A DNA stretch of 5,049 nucleotides, from NCBI GenBank assembly GCA_964429355.1, contig CAYSCH010000534.1, positions 1 to 5,049 on the forward strand. The letters run 5' to 3'. The stretch comes from JAAYAY01 sp964429355. Lineage in GTDB: Bacteria; Planctomycetota; Planctomycetia; Pirellulales; Thermoguttaceae. Below are positions 1-5,049 of this stretch, piece by piece. The first letter of the stretch is position 1. Each line of letters starts with the position of its first letter. The position numbers and the translations under genes were made by a program. Under the pieces are notes generated by a model. That model ran no database searches, had not been told where the DNA came from, and saw nothing but the letters and a program-made list of their open reading frames with translations.

Positions 1-227
1 AAATTCAGGCTTCCCGCCCTTCACTTCTTTCAGATTCTTCACTTTGGCAAGGCCGCGTGGGCTTGCCCCGCGCTTGGTAACCCCTTCACCGACACTCGAA
101 CTCCCGATCGCCCCGCGGGCTTGCCACCGCGCTTGGCACGTCTCTGAGCGTAGCGAAGGGCGTGGTTTGTGACACCAGTCCCTCGCCACAGGTACGTTTC
201 CACGCATGATCCTTCGGCCGGCGACAC
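1..227. other. Intergenic region with short repeats; possible partial minus-strand ORF at the edge
   Basis: This stretch lies downstream of the stop codon of the minus-strand TPR-CHAT gene and contains no convincing complete gene. Two similar GC-rich segments (53-77 and 113-136) suggest an interspersed repeat. A short potential hairpin has arms GGCAAG (46-51) and CTTGCC (62-67). One minus-strand frame is open from 297 to the left edge. It has an ATG at 231-229 that overlaps the TGA of the upstream gene (ATGA), and its last 15 codons read KVKNLKEVKGGKPEF. Those last codons look protein-like, but the preceding 60 or so codons run through the repeats and look non-coding, and no good Shine-Dalgarno sequence precedes the ATG. 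A true gene may start just outside or near the edge, but it is not called here. I saw no clear intrinsic terminator for the upstream gene. Confidence 0.5.
53..136. repeat. Two near-identical ~25-bp direct repeat copies
   Basis: Copy 1 (53-77) and copy 2 (113-136) share the pattern CCGCG, then GGCTTGCC, then CCGCGCTTGG, and differ by two single-base indels. Their starts are 60 bp apart. Each copy is itself built from two related halves, a CCGCG followed by a CTTGCC-like or CTTGG-like segment. The copies sit in non-coding DNA between the end of one gene and the window edge. The simplest reading is a fragment of an interspersed intergenic repeat. A chance duplication in GC-rich DNA is possible. 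Confidence 0.5.
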
Positions 228-3200
228 TCATTCCGGCGCAGGCGCTGCCGGCTCCGTTGGCGCCGGCTCCGTTGGTGCAGGGTCGGCTGGTGCAGGCTCA
301 CCCGGGGCAGGTGGGGCCACAGGTGCGGGCACGGGTGCGGCCGGCGCTGGGGCATCTGGCGCGGGCCCGGGCACGACGGGTGCCGGGCCGCCTGGTGCGG
401 GTGCCGGTGCCGGTGCGGCAGGGAGCGTAGGATCGTCGGGGGTTCGTTCCGGTGCGCCCGAGTCGAAGAGCATGAATCCACCCCAGAAGAAAGGATGGAT
501 GGCCTTTGGGGCGGACTCGCGGGCTTGGCGAACACGGGGTTCGCGATCCAATTCGAGCTGCGACGCCGCGGTAACAAGCACGGCGCGCTGATAGGCCTCG
601 GCCGGTGTTGTGTGCGGGAGTTCCTGAGCGAATTCCTGGACGAACCCGACCGACATCTGGCCTCCGCAACGCCAGCGGCTCAATAGGATTGTGCGGGCGC
701 CGTTTGTCATCAGGCCGCAGACCGTCAGAAACAGCTCTTGGCCCGGTGCGGCGGCGGGAGCCGACTTGAGCGCGTCTTCCGCGGCCGTATGGTAACCGGG
801 AAGGACCACAACGGCCGGGCCTCCCGCGGGCAGGGAGAACCAGTCGGCCAGCGTGCTGCCCGGACGGCCCCGCTCCGCCTGTAGTGGGCTCCAGGCATAG
901 GGATCGCCTTCCGCGGGACGGATGTCGTCCAGCACGATCAGGTTCGTGACGAGCGGCACGAGCAAGGAGGTCGGACCCGGCAGGGGCGACGAGGGAAATT
1001 CGACCGTTCGCGGCACGGCCGTAGCGATCCGTTCGAAAGCGGCGCGGGCAAGCGCGCCATCGTCACCCGGAAACATTCTGCCCAGCGCCACGTAGGTCTG
1101 CGTGCCCGGCGAATCGCCGGAGGGTGCCCCCGATTGAATAGCGAGTGAAACCGTGGGCGTGTAGCGAATCCGAAACCGGTCGATCAGGGGTCGGAGCTGC
1201 CCGTTGACACTCACTTGCAGGGTCTCGAAGGGAACATACCAGAGCACGTCGTCGGGCACGATGACCAGTTCCGGGAATTCGGCGGCGAGATCGGCCCGCG
1301 AACCTTCGAGGATGGTTTTCAGTAGCGCCTGGGACGATTCTTTCCATTTCTGGTCGGCAAGTTCTTCGACGGCGAGTTGTCGATTGCCGTCGTACTGGCC
1401 CATGTCGCGAAGCGACGTCACGAGGGTTCTCGCCAGTTTGGCCGACGGCGGTAAACGCCAGACGGCGTAGTCGTCTCGGTTCACCAGGAATCCGTAGATC
1501 TCGCCTTTGGCCCGGTAGAATGCCAGGATCGCGTGCCCTTCGGGAAGGGCGGCGCGAATTTCCTTCAATGGCCGCACCGGCGGAAAGACGAGGCTCGACG
1601 AGTCGCGGCGCACGGCGATCTCCCGCAGGAGCGATTCCTGCTTGTCGCTCGCCTGTTGCCACTGTTCGAGCAGCTTCCGCTGCCTGGCCGCAGCTTCCTG
1701 GTCCGGGGAAACCAGCGGCATGGCCACCAGCTCCTGGCGGAGGCTCTTGCCCTGTTGCGACATGGCCTCGTACGTGGCGTACTCCGTGAGGAGATTCTGG
1801 CGTTCGAGCTGAATTGCCCGCGGCGACTGCTCGTCGGGCGTCTCGAGAATCGTCCGCAGTGAGAGCAGTCGGCCTCCAAAAGGCAGGGAGCTGTGGAAGC
1901 GATGCCGCCGCGAAAGGTCGGCGATTTCGAGAGCCCGATCCTGATCCTTGCGGCTCATGGCGAGCAGAAACCAGTGCTCGTACGACTGGGGATGGGGAGT
2001 CTTCAGGTAGGCGAGCGATTCCATGGGTTGGATCGCCCAATCAAGGCTCGTGGGGTCTCGCAGGAGGATCTCGTACATTTCCATGGCCGCGCGCGGGGCC
2101 AGGCTGCTATTGATGGAAATGTTGCCTGCCAGGGCGTGGCCGTCGAGCCGCCCCAACTGGAAGATCCACCGCGAGGCCTGCTTCATGAACGCCATGGCCT
2201 GCATGAGTTCCTGATAGCCGTCGGCAAGACGCCCTTCCTGGAAATGGAGGGTTGCCAGCAGATAGTGGTATCTTGCCCCGATCATGCCCAGGCCCATTCC
2301 GCGGCGCGCAACCAGCAGCTTCGTGTCGGCCAGCGATTTGGCGGCTTCGCTTGGGCGGCGATCTGCCAGCGAGCACTCGGCGGCATCGAGCAGGAGCGAT
2401 GTCTGGAGATGGCGCTGTCCCTTCGTCTTGGCCCAGGCCGTCGTGGCCGGGATCGGTGCGTAGAGTCCGGCGGTGTTCGACGCCAGGTGAGCGACGGTTC
2501 CCAGAAGGAGGGCCTCTTCGACGATGGTGGTGTCGTAGAAGTAGGCGGAAACAGCGGCTTCATTGAGAAGTTCGGTGGCGGTTTCGTAATCGCCTCGATT
2601 CAGGGCCAGCCGTCCCAATTCCACCAGCACGGTGGGAGTCAAGGGATGGTCGTACTGGCCGGCGGCCACCGTCGCCCGTTTCAAGATCGGAATCGCCTCG
2701 GTCGGTTTGCCGGCCGCGACGAGGGCGAGCCCGAGCTGCGCGTCGATCCAGGCCGTAGACCAGTGGTTGGGCGGTCCGGGGCGGCGAGAGAGCACATCGA
2801 CCAGGTTCTTGGTGATCGGATCCTCGGGGCAGAGCGGGCCGAGGAGCTCGGTCCGCCGGCGGATCGCCAGGCACGTGCACCGGACGATCTCGGTGGCGCG
2901 GATCGGAAGCACTGTCGCTGGCTGGACCACTCCTCCCTGTTCGACGCGGTTTCTGAGGTTGATTTCGCCCTGCATGATCCCCATCGAACTGGGGTAGTCG
3001 CCAAGCTTCGCCCCACGCGTGCTGGTTCCCCACGGGCACGGGCGCAGGTTGGTCGGCCGAGGGTTCTGGAATTGCACCAGGATCAGCCAATCGTTGTGCT
3101 GGACGTAGAGCTGAACGGCGGTCGTGTAGCATTCCAACGCTTTGTCGAGTTGCCCCATGTGGTAGTAGCACTCGCCCATCATGGAGTAGTAGCAGATCGA

Positions 3201-3488
3201 ATCCAGCCAGAGCATGCCCGGCTTCTTGATCGCGCCCCGCCGCTCGTCGTTGAAAGTCTCGAGGGCGTCGTCGAACTCCCCTTCGAGGAAATCACGCTCG
3301 ATGCAGGAGAAGTAGCGGAGCGAGGGGATCTCGATCGACCCCACTCCCTGACCGGCCGACGAGGCTGCCAGAAGCAACAGCAGGATGCCGCTTGCCAGGC
3401 CGATTCGTGCAGAACGGGTGCACAACACCGGGTTCGCGCGATCTCGTCGTTTCCAGCTTCCTTCCAGCACGGTGTTCTGGTCTTGCAT
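228..3488 (-). CDS. Exported TPR-repeat protein with CHAT-like domain lacking the catalytic dyad
   Basis: The 1086-residue product has a basic n-region (KRRDR at 13-17, Arg25, Arg28), then a hydrophobic core (about 29-44, including LLLLLAASSA), a likely Sec signal peptide cut near residue 45-48. TPR-like helical repeats follow at about 98-131 (clearest), 246-277, 285-316, 364-393 and 405-435. A charged helical linker spans about 555-635. A CHAT-like domain covers about 640-1010: ELVIVPDDVLWYVPFETL (740-757), YTPTVSLA (776-783), NGARTILLSRW (929-939) and HPFFWGGF (998-1005) match the CHAT family pattern. The catalytic sites do not: the usual ATHG aligns with VTNL (Asn849) and the usual SACxT with PGYHT (Tyr899). 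A Pro/Ala-rich tail fills about 1012-1086. CHAT domains are caspase-like cysteine proteases, so this one is inferred to be inactive and to bind or scaffold instead. ATG 3488 is chosen because an in-frame TGA lies 12 bases upstream and overlaps a good ribosome binding site. It appears monocistronic. The TPR and CHAT fold calls are fairly sure; the biological role is unknown. Confidence 0.88.
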   Translation of the reverse strand: MQDQNTVLEGSWKRRDRANPVLCTRSARIGLASGILLLLLAASSAGQGVGSIEIPSLRYFSCIERDFLEGEFDDALETFNDERRGAIKKPGMLWLDSICYYSMMGECYYHMGQLDKALECYTTAVQLYVQHNDWLILVQFQNPRPTNLRPCPWGTSTRGAKLGDYPSSMGIMQGEINLRNRVEQGGVVQPATVLPIRATEIVRCTCLAIRRRTELLGPLCPEDPITKNLVDVLSRRPGPPNHWSTAWIDAQLGLALVAAGKPTEAIPILKRATVAAGQYDHPLTPTVLVELGRLALNRGDYETATELLNEAAVSAYFYDTTIVEEALLLGTVAHLASNTAGLYAPIPATTAWAKTKGQRHLQTSLLLDAAECSLADRRPSEAAKSLADTKLLVARRGMGLGMIGARYHYLLATLHFQEGRLADGYQELMQAMAFMKQASRWIFQLGRLDGHALAGNISINSSLAPRAAMEMYEILLRDPTSLDWAIQPMESLAYLKTPHPQSYEHWFLLAMSRKDQDRALEIADLSRRHRFHSSLPFGGRLLSLRTILETPDEQSPRAIQLERQNLLTEYATYEAMSQQGKSLRQELVAMPLVSPDQEAAARQRKLLEQWQQASDKQESLLREIAVRRDSSSLVFPPVRPLKEIRAALPEGHAILAFYRAKGEIYGFLVNRDDYAVWRLPPSAKLARTLVTSLRDMGQYDGNRQLAVEELADQKWKESSQALLKTILEGSRADLAAEFPELVIVPDDVLWYVPFETLQVSVNGQLRPLIDRFRIRYTPTVSLAIQSGAPSGDSPGTQTYVALGRMFPGDDGALARAAFERIATAVPRTVEFPSSPLPGPTSLLVPLVTNLIVLDDIRPAEGDPYAWSPLQAERGRPGSTLADWFSLPAGGPAVVVLPGYHTAAEDALKSAPAAAPGQELFLTVCGLMTNGARTILLSRWRCGGQMSVGFVQEFAQELPHTTPAEAYQRAVLVTAASQLELDREPRVRQARESAPKAIHPFFWGGFMLFDSGAPERTPDDPTLPAAPAPAPAPGGPAPVVPGPAPDAPAPAAPVPAPVAPPAPGEPAPADPAPTEPAPTEPAAPAPE
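249..308 (-). repeat. Four 15-bp tandem units coding for A-P-x-(E/D)-P in the C-terminal tail
   Basis: Residues 1061-1080 of the TPR-CHAT protein read as four five-residue units: APGEP, APADP, APTEP and APTEP. In DNA these are four in-frame 15-bp units at 249-263, 264-278, 279-293 and 294-308. The first two differ at one base. The rest of the tail (about 1012-1060) is less regular Pro/Ala sequence. Such a tract is expected to be extended and disordered and to change length by replication slippage. It is the last part of the protein, just before the stop codon at 228-230. Confidence 0.8.
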
Positions 3489-3497
3489 TGGCGCTGA

Positions 3498-3503
3498 TCC
3501 TCA
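3498..3503 (-). promoter_or_regulatory. Ribosome binding site of the TPR-CHAT gene, overlapping an in-frame TGA
   Basis: Read on the minus strand this is TGAGGA, nine bases before the ATG at 3488-3486. The TGA of the motif is in frame with the gene, which rules out an upstream extension and fixes the start. It also ends a small upstream open frame (3501-3656), discussed in the findings. Confidence 0.65.
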
Positions 3504-3898
3504 CAGGTCTCGGGCCGGCCGCGGAAGGCGCCGGAATAGCCGCACGTTTTCCATCAGGCGTCCGGAGCAGCAGGCACCGCAGTCGCGGACGCGGGCGAAG
3601 CAGACCGAACCAGCCAGTGGTTTCCGGCAGTTGAGCGTGTCTTTCAGGTCTGGCAAGCTCTCGACGCCCGAACTTGAGCAATCTCAGTTGCCCGGGGGGC
3701 TCCACTTTCGCGTTCTTCTCGATTTGGGGCTTCCTTCAATGATATTACTTTTCTTCCGATTGGCTCCTCCTGACAGGGCCTCACCAGGCAGATTCAGCGG
3801 ATTTTCGCGACGATAAACAGGGCAGGACGCGGAGTCTCAGGTGAACGGGAGAATTAGAAGTTTGTCGCCAGGCCGCTAGCCAATCTCGCCGGTGTGGA

Positions 3899-3928
3899 TT
3901 GGTTCTGAGTTCCGGACTACCGCATAAC
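3899..3928 (+). promoter_or_regulatory. Candidate sigma70-like promoter for the lipoprotein gene
   Basis: TTGGTT (3899-3904) and CATAAC (3923-3928) are separated by 18 bases and match four of six consensus positions each (TTGACA and TATAAT). Transcription would start near 3935, within or beside the dyad TTGTG-A-CACAA (3932-3942), which could be an operator. The resulting 5' leader would be about 255 nt long and would include the hairpin cluster. The match is moderate and chance occurrence cannot be excluded. Confidence 0.35.
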
Positions 3929-3960
3929 TATTTGTGACACAACGTGTTATGGATTTCTGT

Positions 3961-4158
3961 CCGAGCCGGGTAGGCGGCCCTCGGCGCCCCTTTGCGGTTT
4001 CGCAGCGGGTCATTCTTGAGGTGACCCTCAAGTCGTGAGGGTTATTCAGACGATAGGGATCGTACCGATTGTGTCGGTTGGCGGGGTTTGTGCGCGGCAC
4101 GGAGGGTTGCCGCGAATGGAGCTGCCGACCTTTCCAACAACTTCGTTGGGTTGAAGTT
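3961..4158 (+). promoter_or_regulatory. Hairpin-dense putative 5' leader with competing stems
   Basis: Successive perfect short inverted repeats fill this stretch. They are CCGAG/CTCGG (3961-3965 with 3980-3984), TGCG/CGCA (3993-3996 with 4001-4004, flanked by CCC 3988-3990 and GGG 4007-4009), GGGTCA/TGACCC (4007-4012 with 4022-4027), CTTGAGG/CCTCAAG (4015-4021 with 4026-4032), CCCTCA/TGAGGG (4025-4030 with 4036-4041), ACGAT/ATCGT (4050-4054 with 4059-4063), ACCGA/TCGGT (4064-4068 with 4074-4078), CGCGGCA/TGCCGCG (4093-4099 with 4108-4114), CCAAC/GTTGG (4134-4138 with 4145-4149) and AACTTC/GAAGTT (4139-4144 with 4153-4158). Several share bases and cannot form together. No known riboswitch class is recognised. 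It could be a cis-regulatory leader of the lipoprotein gene or an independent small RNA. Confidence 0.4.
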
Positions 4159-4177
4159 ACGAACTCTTTGAGATGCT

Positions 4178-4183
4178 GAGGAG
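4178..4183 (+). promoter_or_regulatory. Ribosome binding site deciding the lipoprotein start
   Basis: GAGGAG ends seven bases before the ATG at 4191. This favours 4191 over the in-frame ATG at 4173, which has no purine-rich element at a suitable distance upstream. Confidence 0.75.
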
Positions 4184-4190
4184 ATGGCCA

Positions 4191-4430
4191 ATGAGCGGCA
4201 CCACCACGTGTATGCGTCCGCTGCGAGGTTTTTTGGTCAGCCTTGTGGTCGCTGCCGCTGCCTTTGCGACCACCGGCTGCCAGGTGGACATGGGTGGCCA
4301 GACCTTGCCAAGTCCCTACTACCTGCAGGACGACGTCCAGTACTTCCCGCCCGGCCCGGAATTCAAGCTGCAGCGTGAAGCGACGGCCATGAAGAAGGCG
4401 CAGGAAGAAGCCACCATGCGTCAGTTGTAG
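4191..4430 (+). CDS. Small lipoprotein, 79 residues, function unknown
   Basis: The product begins with a short n-region containing Arg9 and Arg12, then a hydrophobic core (about 14-26), then the lipobox-like TTGC with Cys30. This is a type II (lipoprotein) signal peptide, although Thr at -3 instead of the usual Leu is atypical. Gln at +2 would be compatible with outer-membrane sorting if the E. coli rule applies. The mature part is only about 50 residues. It has a compact aromatic/acidic core, SPYYLQDDVQYFPPGPEFKL (41-60), then a charged helix (about 60-78) with REATAMKKAQEEA. The core resembles small planctomycete lipoproteins of unknown role as far as I recall, but no named family is claimed. 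The start at 4191 is preferred because of its ribosome binding site; starting at 4173 would add six residues. It is divergent from the TPR-CHAT gene and preceded by a structured leader. A hairpin follows eight bases after the stop. Confidence 0.82.
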   Translation: MSGTTTCMRPLRGFLVSLVVAAAAFATTGCQVDMGGQTLPSPYYLQDDVQYFPPGPEFKLQREATAMKKAQEEATMRQL

Positions 4431-4438
4431 GCAGACCG

Positions 4439-4455
4439 GGGCAACTGTCTTGCCC
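4439..4455 (+). terminator. Hairpin just after the lipoprotein stop codon
   Basis: GGGCAA (4439-4444) and TTGCCC (4450-4455) form a perfect 6-bp stem with a 5-base loop, eight bases after the stop codon. There is no T-tract, so it may stabilise the 3' end or act as a weak terminator rather than a classical intrinsic one. Confidence 0.35.
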
Positions 4456-4523
4456 GTGGGAGGCTGCCAGGTTTTGCCGGTGCTTCTCACGCGACTCCCC
4501 GTCGGGGCCGGCTGGCTCGAACT

Positions 4524-4550
4524 GGTGTGGAGGCGATCGGCCTCCACACC
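4524..4550. terminator. Strong 11-bp hairpin between the lipoprotein and GlsB-like genes
   Basis: The arms GGTGTGGAGGC (4524-4534) and GCCTCCACACC (4540-4550) are perfect complements around the loop GATCG. This is the most stable simple hairpin in the window and sits 93 bases after the lipoprotein stop. No run of T follows on either strand, so it is terminator-like only by position and stability. It could instead be an RNA processing or protection element. It argues for separate transcription of the downstream gene. Confidence 0.5.
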
Positions 4551-4672
4551 CGGGTCCTGTGCCGGATTGCCGATGGGGTTGTTCTGCGCCCGTGCCAGAC
4601 GGGACCGTGCGACTCCCACTCAGCTTACTTGGGGGCGGGCTTGACCCGAATTTCTATCTGAGGCCGAAGACC

Positions 4673-4999
4673 GTGCCTGATTTCGAACTGTCCAACGTGG
4701 CTCAGCAGTGGATCAACGTGACGTTGATCTGGGTCGGTTTTGGCACGCTGGCCGGACTGTTGGCTCGGGCCCTGGTTCCAGGGAGAGAGCCGCAGGGAGC
4801 CGTGGGTACGGTCGTGATCGGCATTGTGGGCACGGCCGTGGGCCTGTGCACTCTGAGTTGGGCTCTGAATCGTCCAACCTTCAATCCCATCAGCCCTCTT
4901 GGGTTCTTCGCCGCGGTCGGCGGAGCGTTCGTCCTGGTGGTCCTCTACCGAGTCGCCGCTCTGCGATGGTTTGTCGACGGTGAGGACCGGCATCGCTAA
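4673..4999 (+). CDS. GlsB/YeaQ/YmgE-family small membrane protein
   Basis: The 108-residue product has three predicted membrane segments at about 16-35, 44-65 and 76-97. The features match the Transgly_assoc (GlsB/YeaQ/YmgE) family: a first helix with Gly-rich GTLAGLLAR (24-32), a short loop PGREPQGAVG (36-45), a second helix with VVIGIVGTAVG (47-57), then a loop and a third Gly-rich helix with AAVGGAFVLVVLYR (80-93). Members are usually 80-90 residues; this one has about 10 extra residues at each end. The family is commonly annotated as transglycosylase-associated and linked to envelope stress, but no enzymatic activity is established, so no reaction is assigned. The GTG at 4673 is chosen because TGAGG (4659-4663) lies nine bases upstream. 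The longer in-frame GTG at 4559 would add 38 residues with no membrane-protein or signal character. No convincing promoter was found in 4551-4672. Whether it shares a transcript with the lipoprotein gene is uncertain because of the 4524-4550 hairpin. Confidence 0.8.
   Translation: MPDFELSNVAQQWINVTLIWVGFGTLAGLLARALVPGREPQGAVGTVVIGIVGTAVGLCTLSWALNRPTFNPISPLGFFAAVGGAFVLVVLYRVAALRWFVDGEDRHR
4711..4729. repeat. Perfect 19-bp palindrome inside the start of the GlsB-like gene
   Basis: GATCAACGT (4711-4719) and ACGTTGATC (4721-4729) are perfect inverted arms around a single G. It lies 38 bases after the GTG start and encodes the beginning of the first membrane helix (Ile14 to Ile19). With one central base it is more like a protein-binding operator than an RNA hairpin. 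It may also be a coincidence of codon choice. Confidence 0.6.
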
Positions 5000-5049
5000 G
5001 GACCTATCCCAAAACCACAAGAAAGGTCTCCCACGGGCGGAAAACGGTA

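Larger units (their letters stand above)
3489..4190. other. 702-bp divergent intergenic region
   Basis: This spacer separates the minus-strand TPR-CHAT gene from the plus-strand lipoprotein gene and should contain promoters for both. The half near the TPR-CHAT gene contains an inverted repeat with 7-bp arms GCGTCCG (3558-3564) and CGGACGC (3586-3592). The only AT-rich patch is near 3735-3760. It holds a TAATAT on the minus strand (3747-3742) that could be a -10 box, but no good -35 is seen at the right distance. The half near the lipoprotein gene holds a promoter candidate (3899-3928), a TTGTG-A-CACAA dyad (3932-3942) and the hairpin-rich leader (3961-4158). Open frames in this region have no recognisable protein features and overlap real genes in the wrong frame, so none is called. 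Confidence 0.6.

Noticed and set aside
169..591. Gly/Ala-rich 140-codon open frame on the plus strand, superficially like a PE_PGRS or collagen-type protein
   Set aside because: The Gly-Ala pattern is the complement of the Pro/Ala-coding tail of the minus-strand gene and is explained by that repeat.
228..3488. Interpretation as a CRISPR-associated Craspase or gasdermin-activating protease
   Set aside because: No CRISPR array, cas gene or gasdermin is present in the window, the protein has an export signal, and the dyad appears missing.
1893..3497. 534-codon open frame on the plus strand antisense to the TPR-CHAT gene
   Set aside because: It lies opposite a gene with clear signal peptide, TPR and CHAT features. 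Its own translation has no recognisable domain, and long antisense frames are common in GC-rich coding DNA.
3292..3705. 137-codon minus-strand open frame overlapping the TPR-CHAT start
   Set aside because: It is out of frame with the real gene over about 200 bases, Arg/Pro-rich and without recognisable features.
3932..3947. CRP-type binding site suggested by TTGTGA
   Set aside because: Only one half-site matches; there is no TCACA half at the required spacing. A short dyad is noted instead.
3876..4619. 247-codon minus-strand open frame across the lipoprotein gene
   Set aside because: The lipoprotein on the opposite strand has a ribosome binding site, signal peptide and lipobox. The antisense product is low-complexity, charged sequence with no domain.
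4559..4672. Longer N-terminus for the GlsB-like protein from GTG 4559
   Set aside because: The 38 added residues have no membrane or signal character. The GTG at 4673 has a TGAGG site nine bases upstream.

Overview
The window is GC-rich (by eye clearly above 60%) bacterial DNA. It carries three genes that can be supported: a large secreted TPR-CHAT-like protein on the minus strand (228-3488), a small lipoprotein on the plus strand (4191-4430) and a small membrane protein of the GlsB/YeaQ/YmgE type on the plus strand (4673-4999). The combination of a very large exported TPR-CHAT protein, a tiny Cys-anchored lipoprotein with a Ser-Pro-Tyr-Tyr-Leu / Asp-Asp-Val-Gln-Tyr-Phe core, sparse operons and long spacers fits a planctomycete (Pirellulales-like). 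That assignment is inference from gene style, because the window has no rRNA or other marker gene.

Layout. Positions 1-227 are mostly intergenic and hold two near-identical GC-rich repeat copies about 60 bp apart. A minus-strand frame also runs open off the left edge but is not convincing as a gene. Positions 228-3488 are the TPR-CHAT-like gene: signal peptide, helical repeats, a charged helical linker, a CHAT-like domain and a Pro/Ala-rich tail. Positions 3489-4190 are a 702-bp divergent spacer. It separates the minus-strand gene from the plus-strand lipoprotein gene and holds a possible sigma70-like promoter. Downstream of that promoter is a run of short perfect inverted repeats, several of which are mutually exclusive. 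The lipoprotein gene is followed by two hairpins, then by the GlsB-like gene, which starts with GTG.

The two observations most worth following are these. First, the CHAT-like domain keeps its fold signatures, but the expected His and Cys of the protease dyad align with Asn849 and Tyr899, which suggests a pseudoprotease exported from the cytoplasm. Second, the leader in front of the lipoprotein gene contains overlapping, competing stems (4007-4041 and 4134-4158) that look like an RNA switch or structured leader. All three gene products are predicted to be in or across the membrane, so the window is consistent with cell-envelope functions, but nothing in the sequence directly links the three genes. 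No mobile element, CRISPR array, tRNA or rRNA was found.
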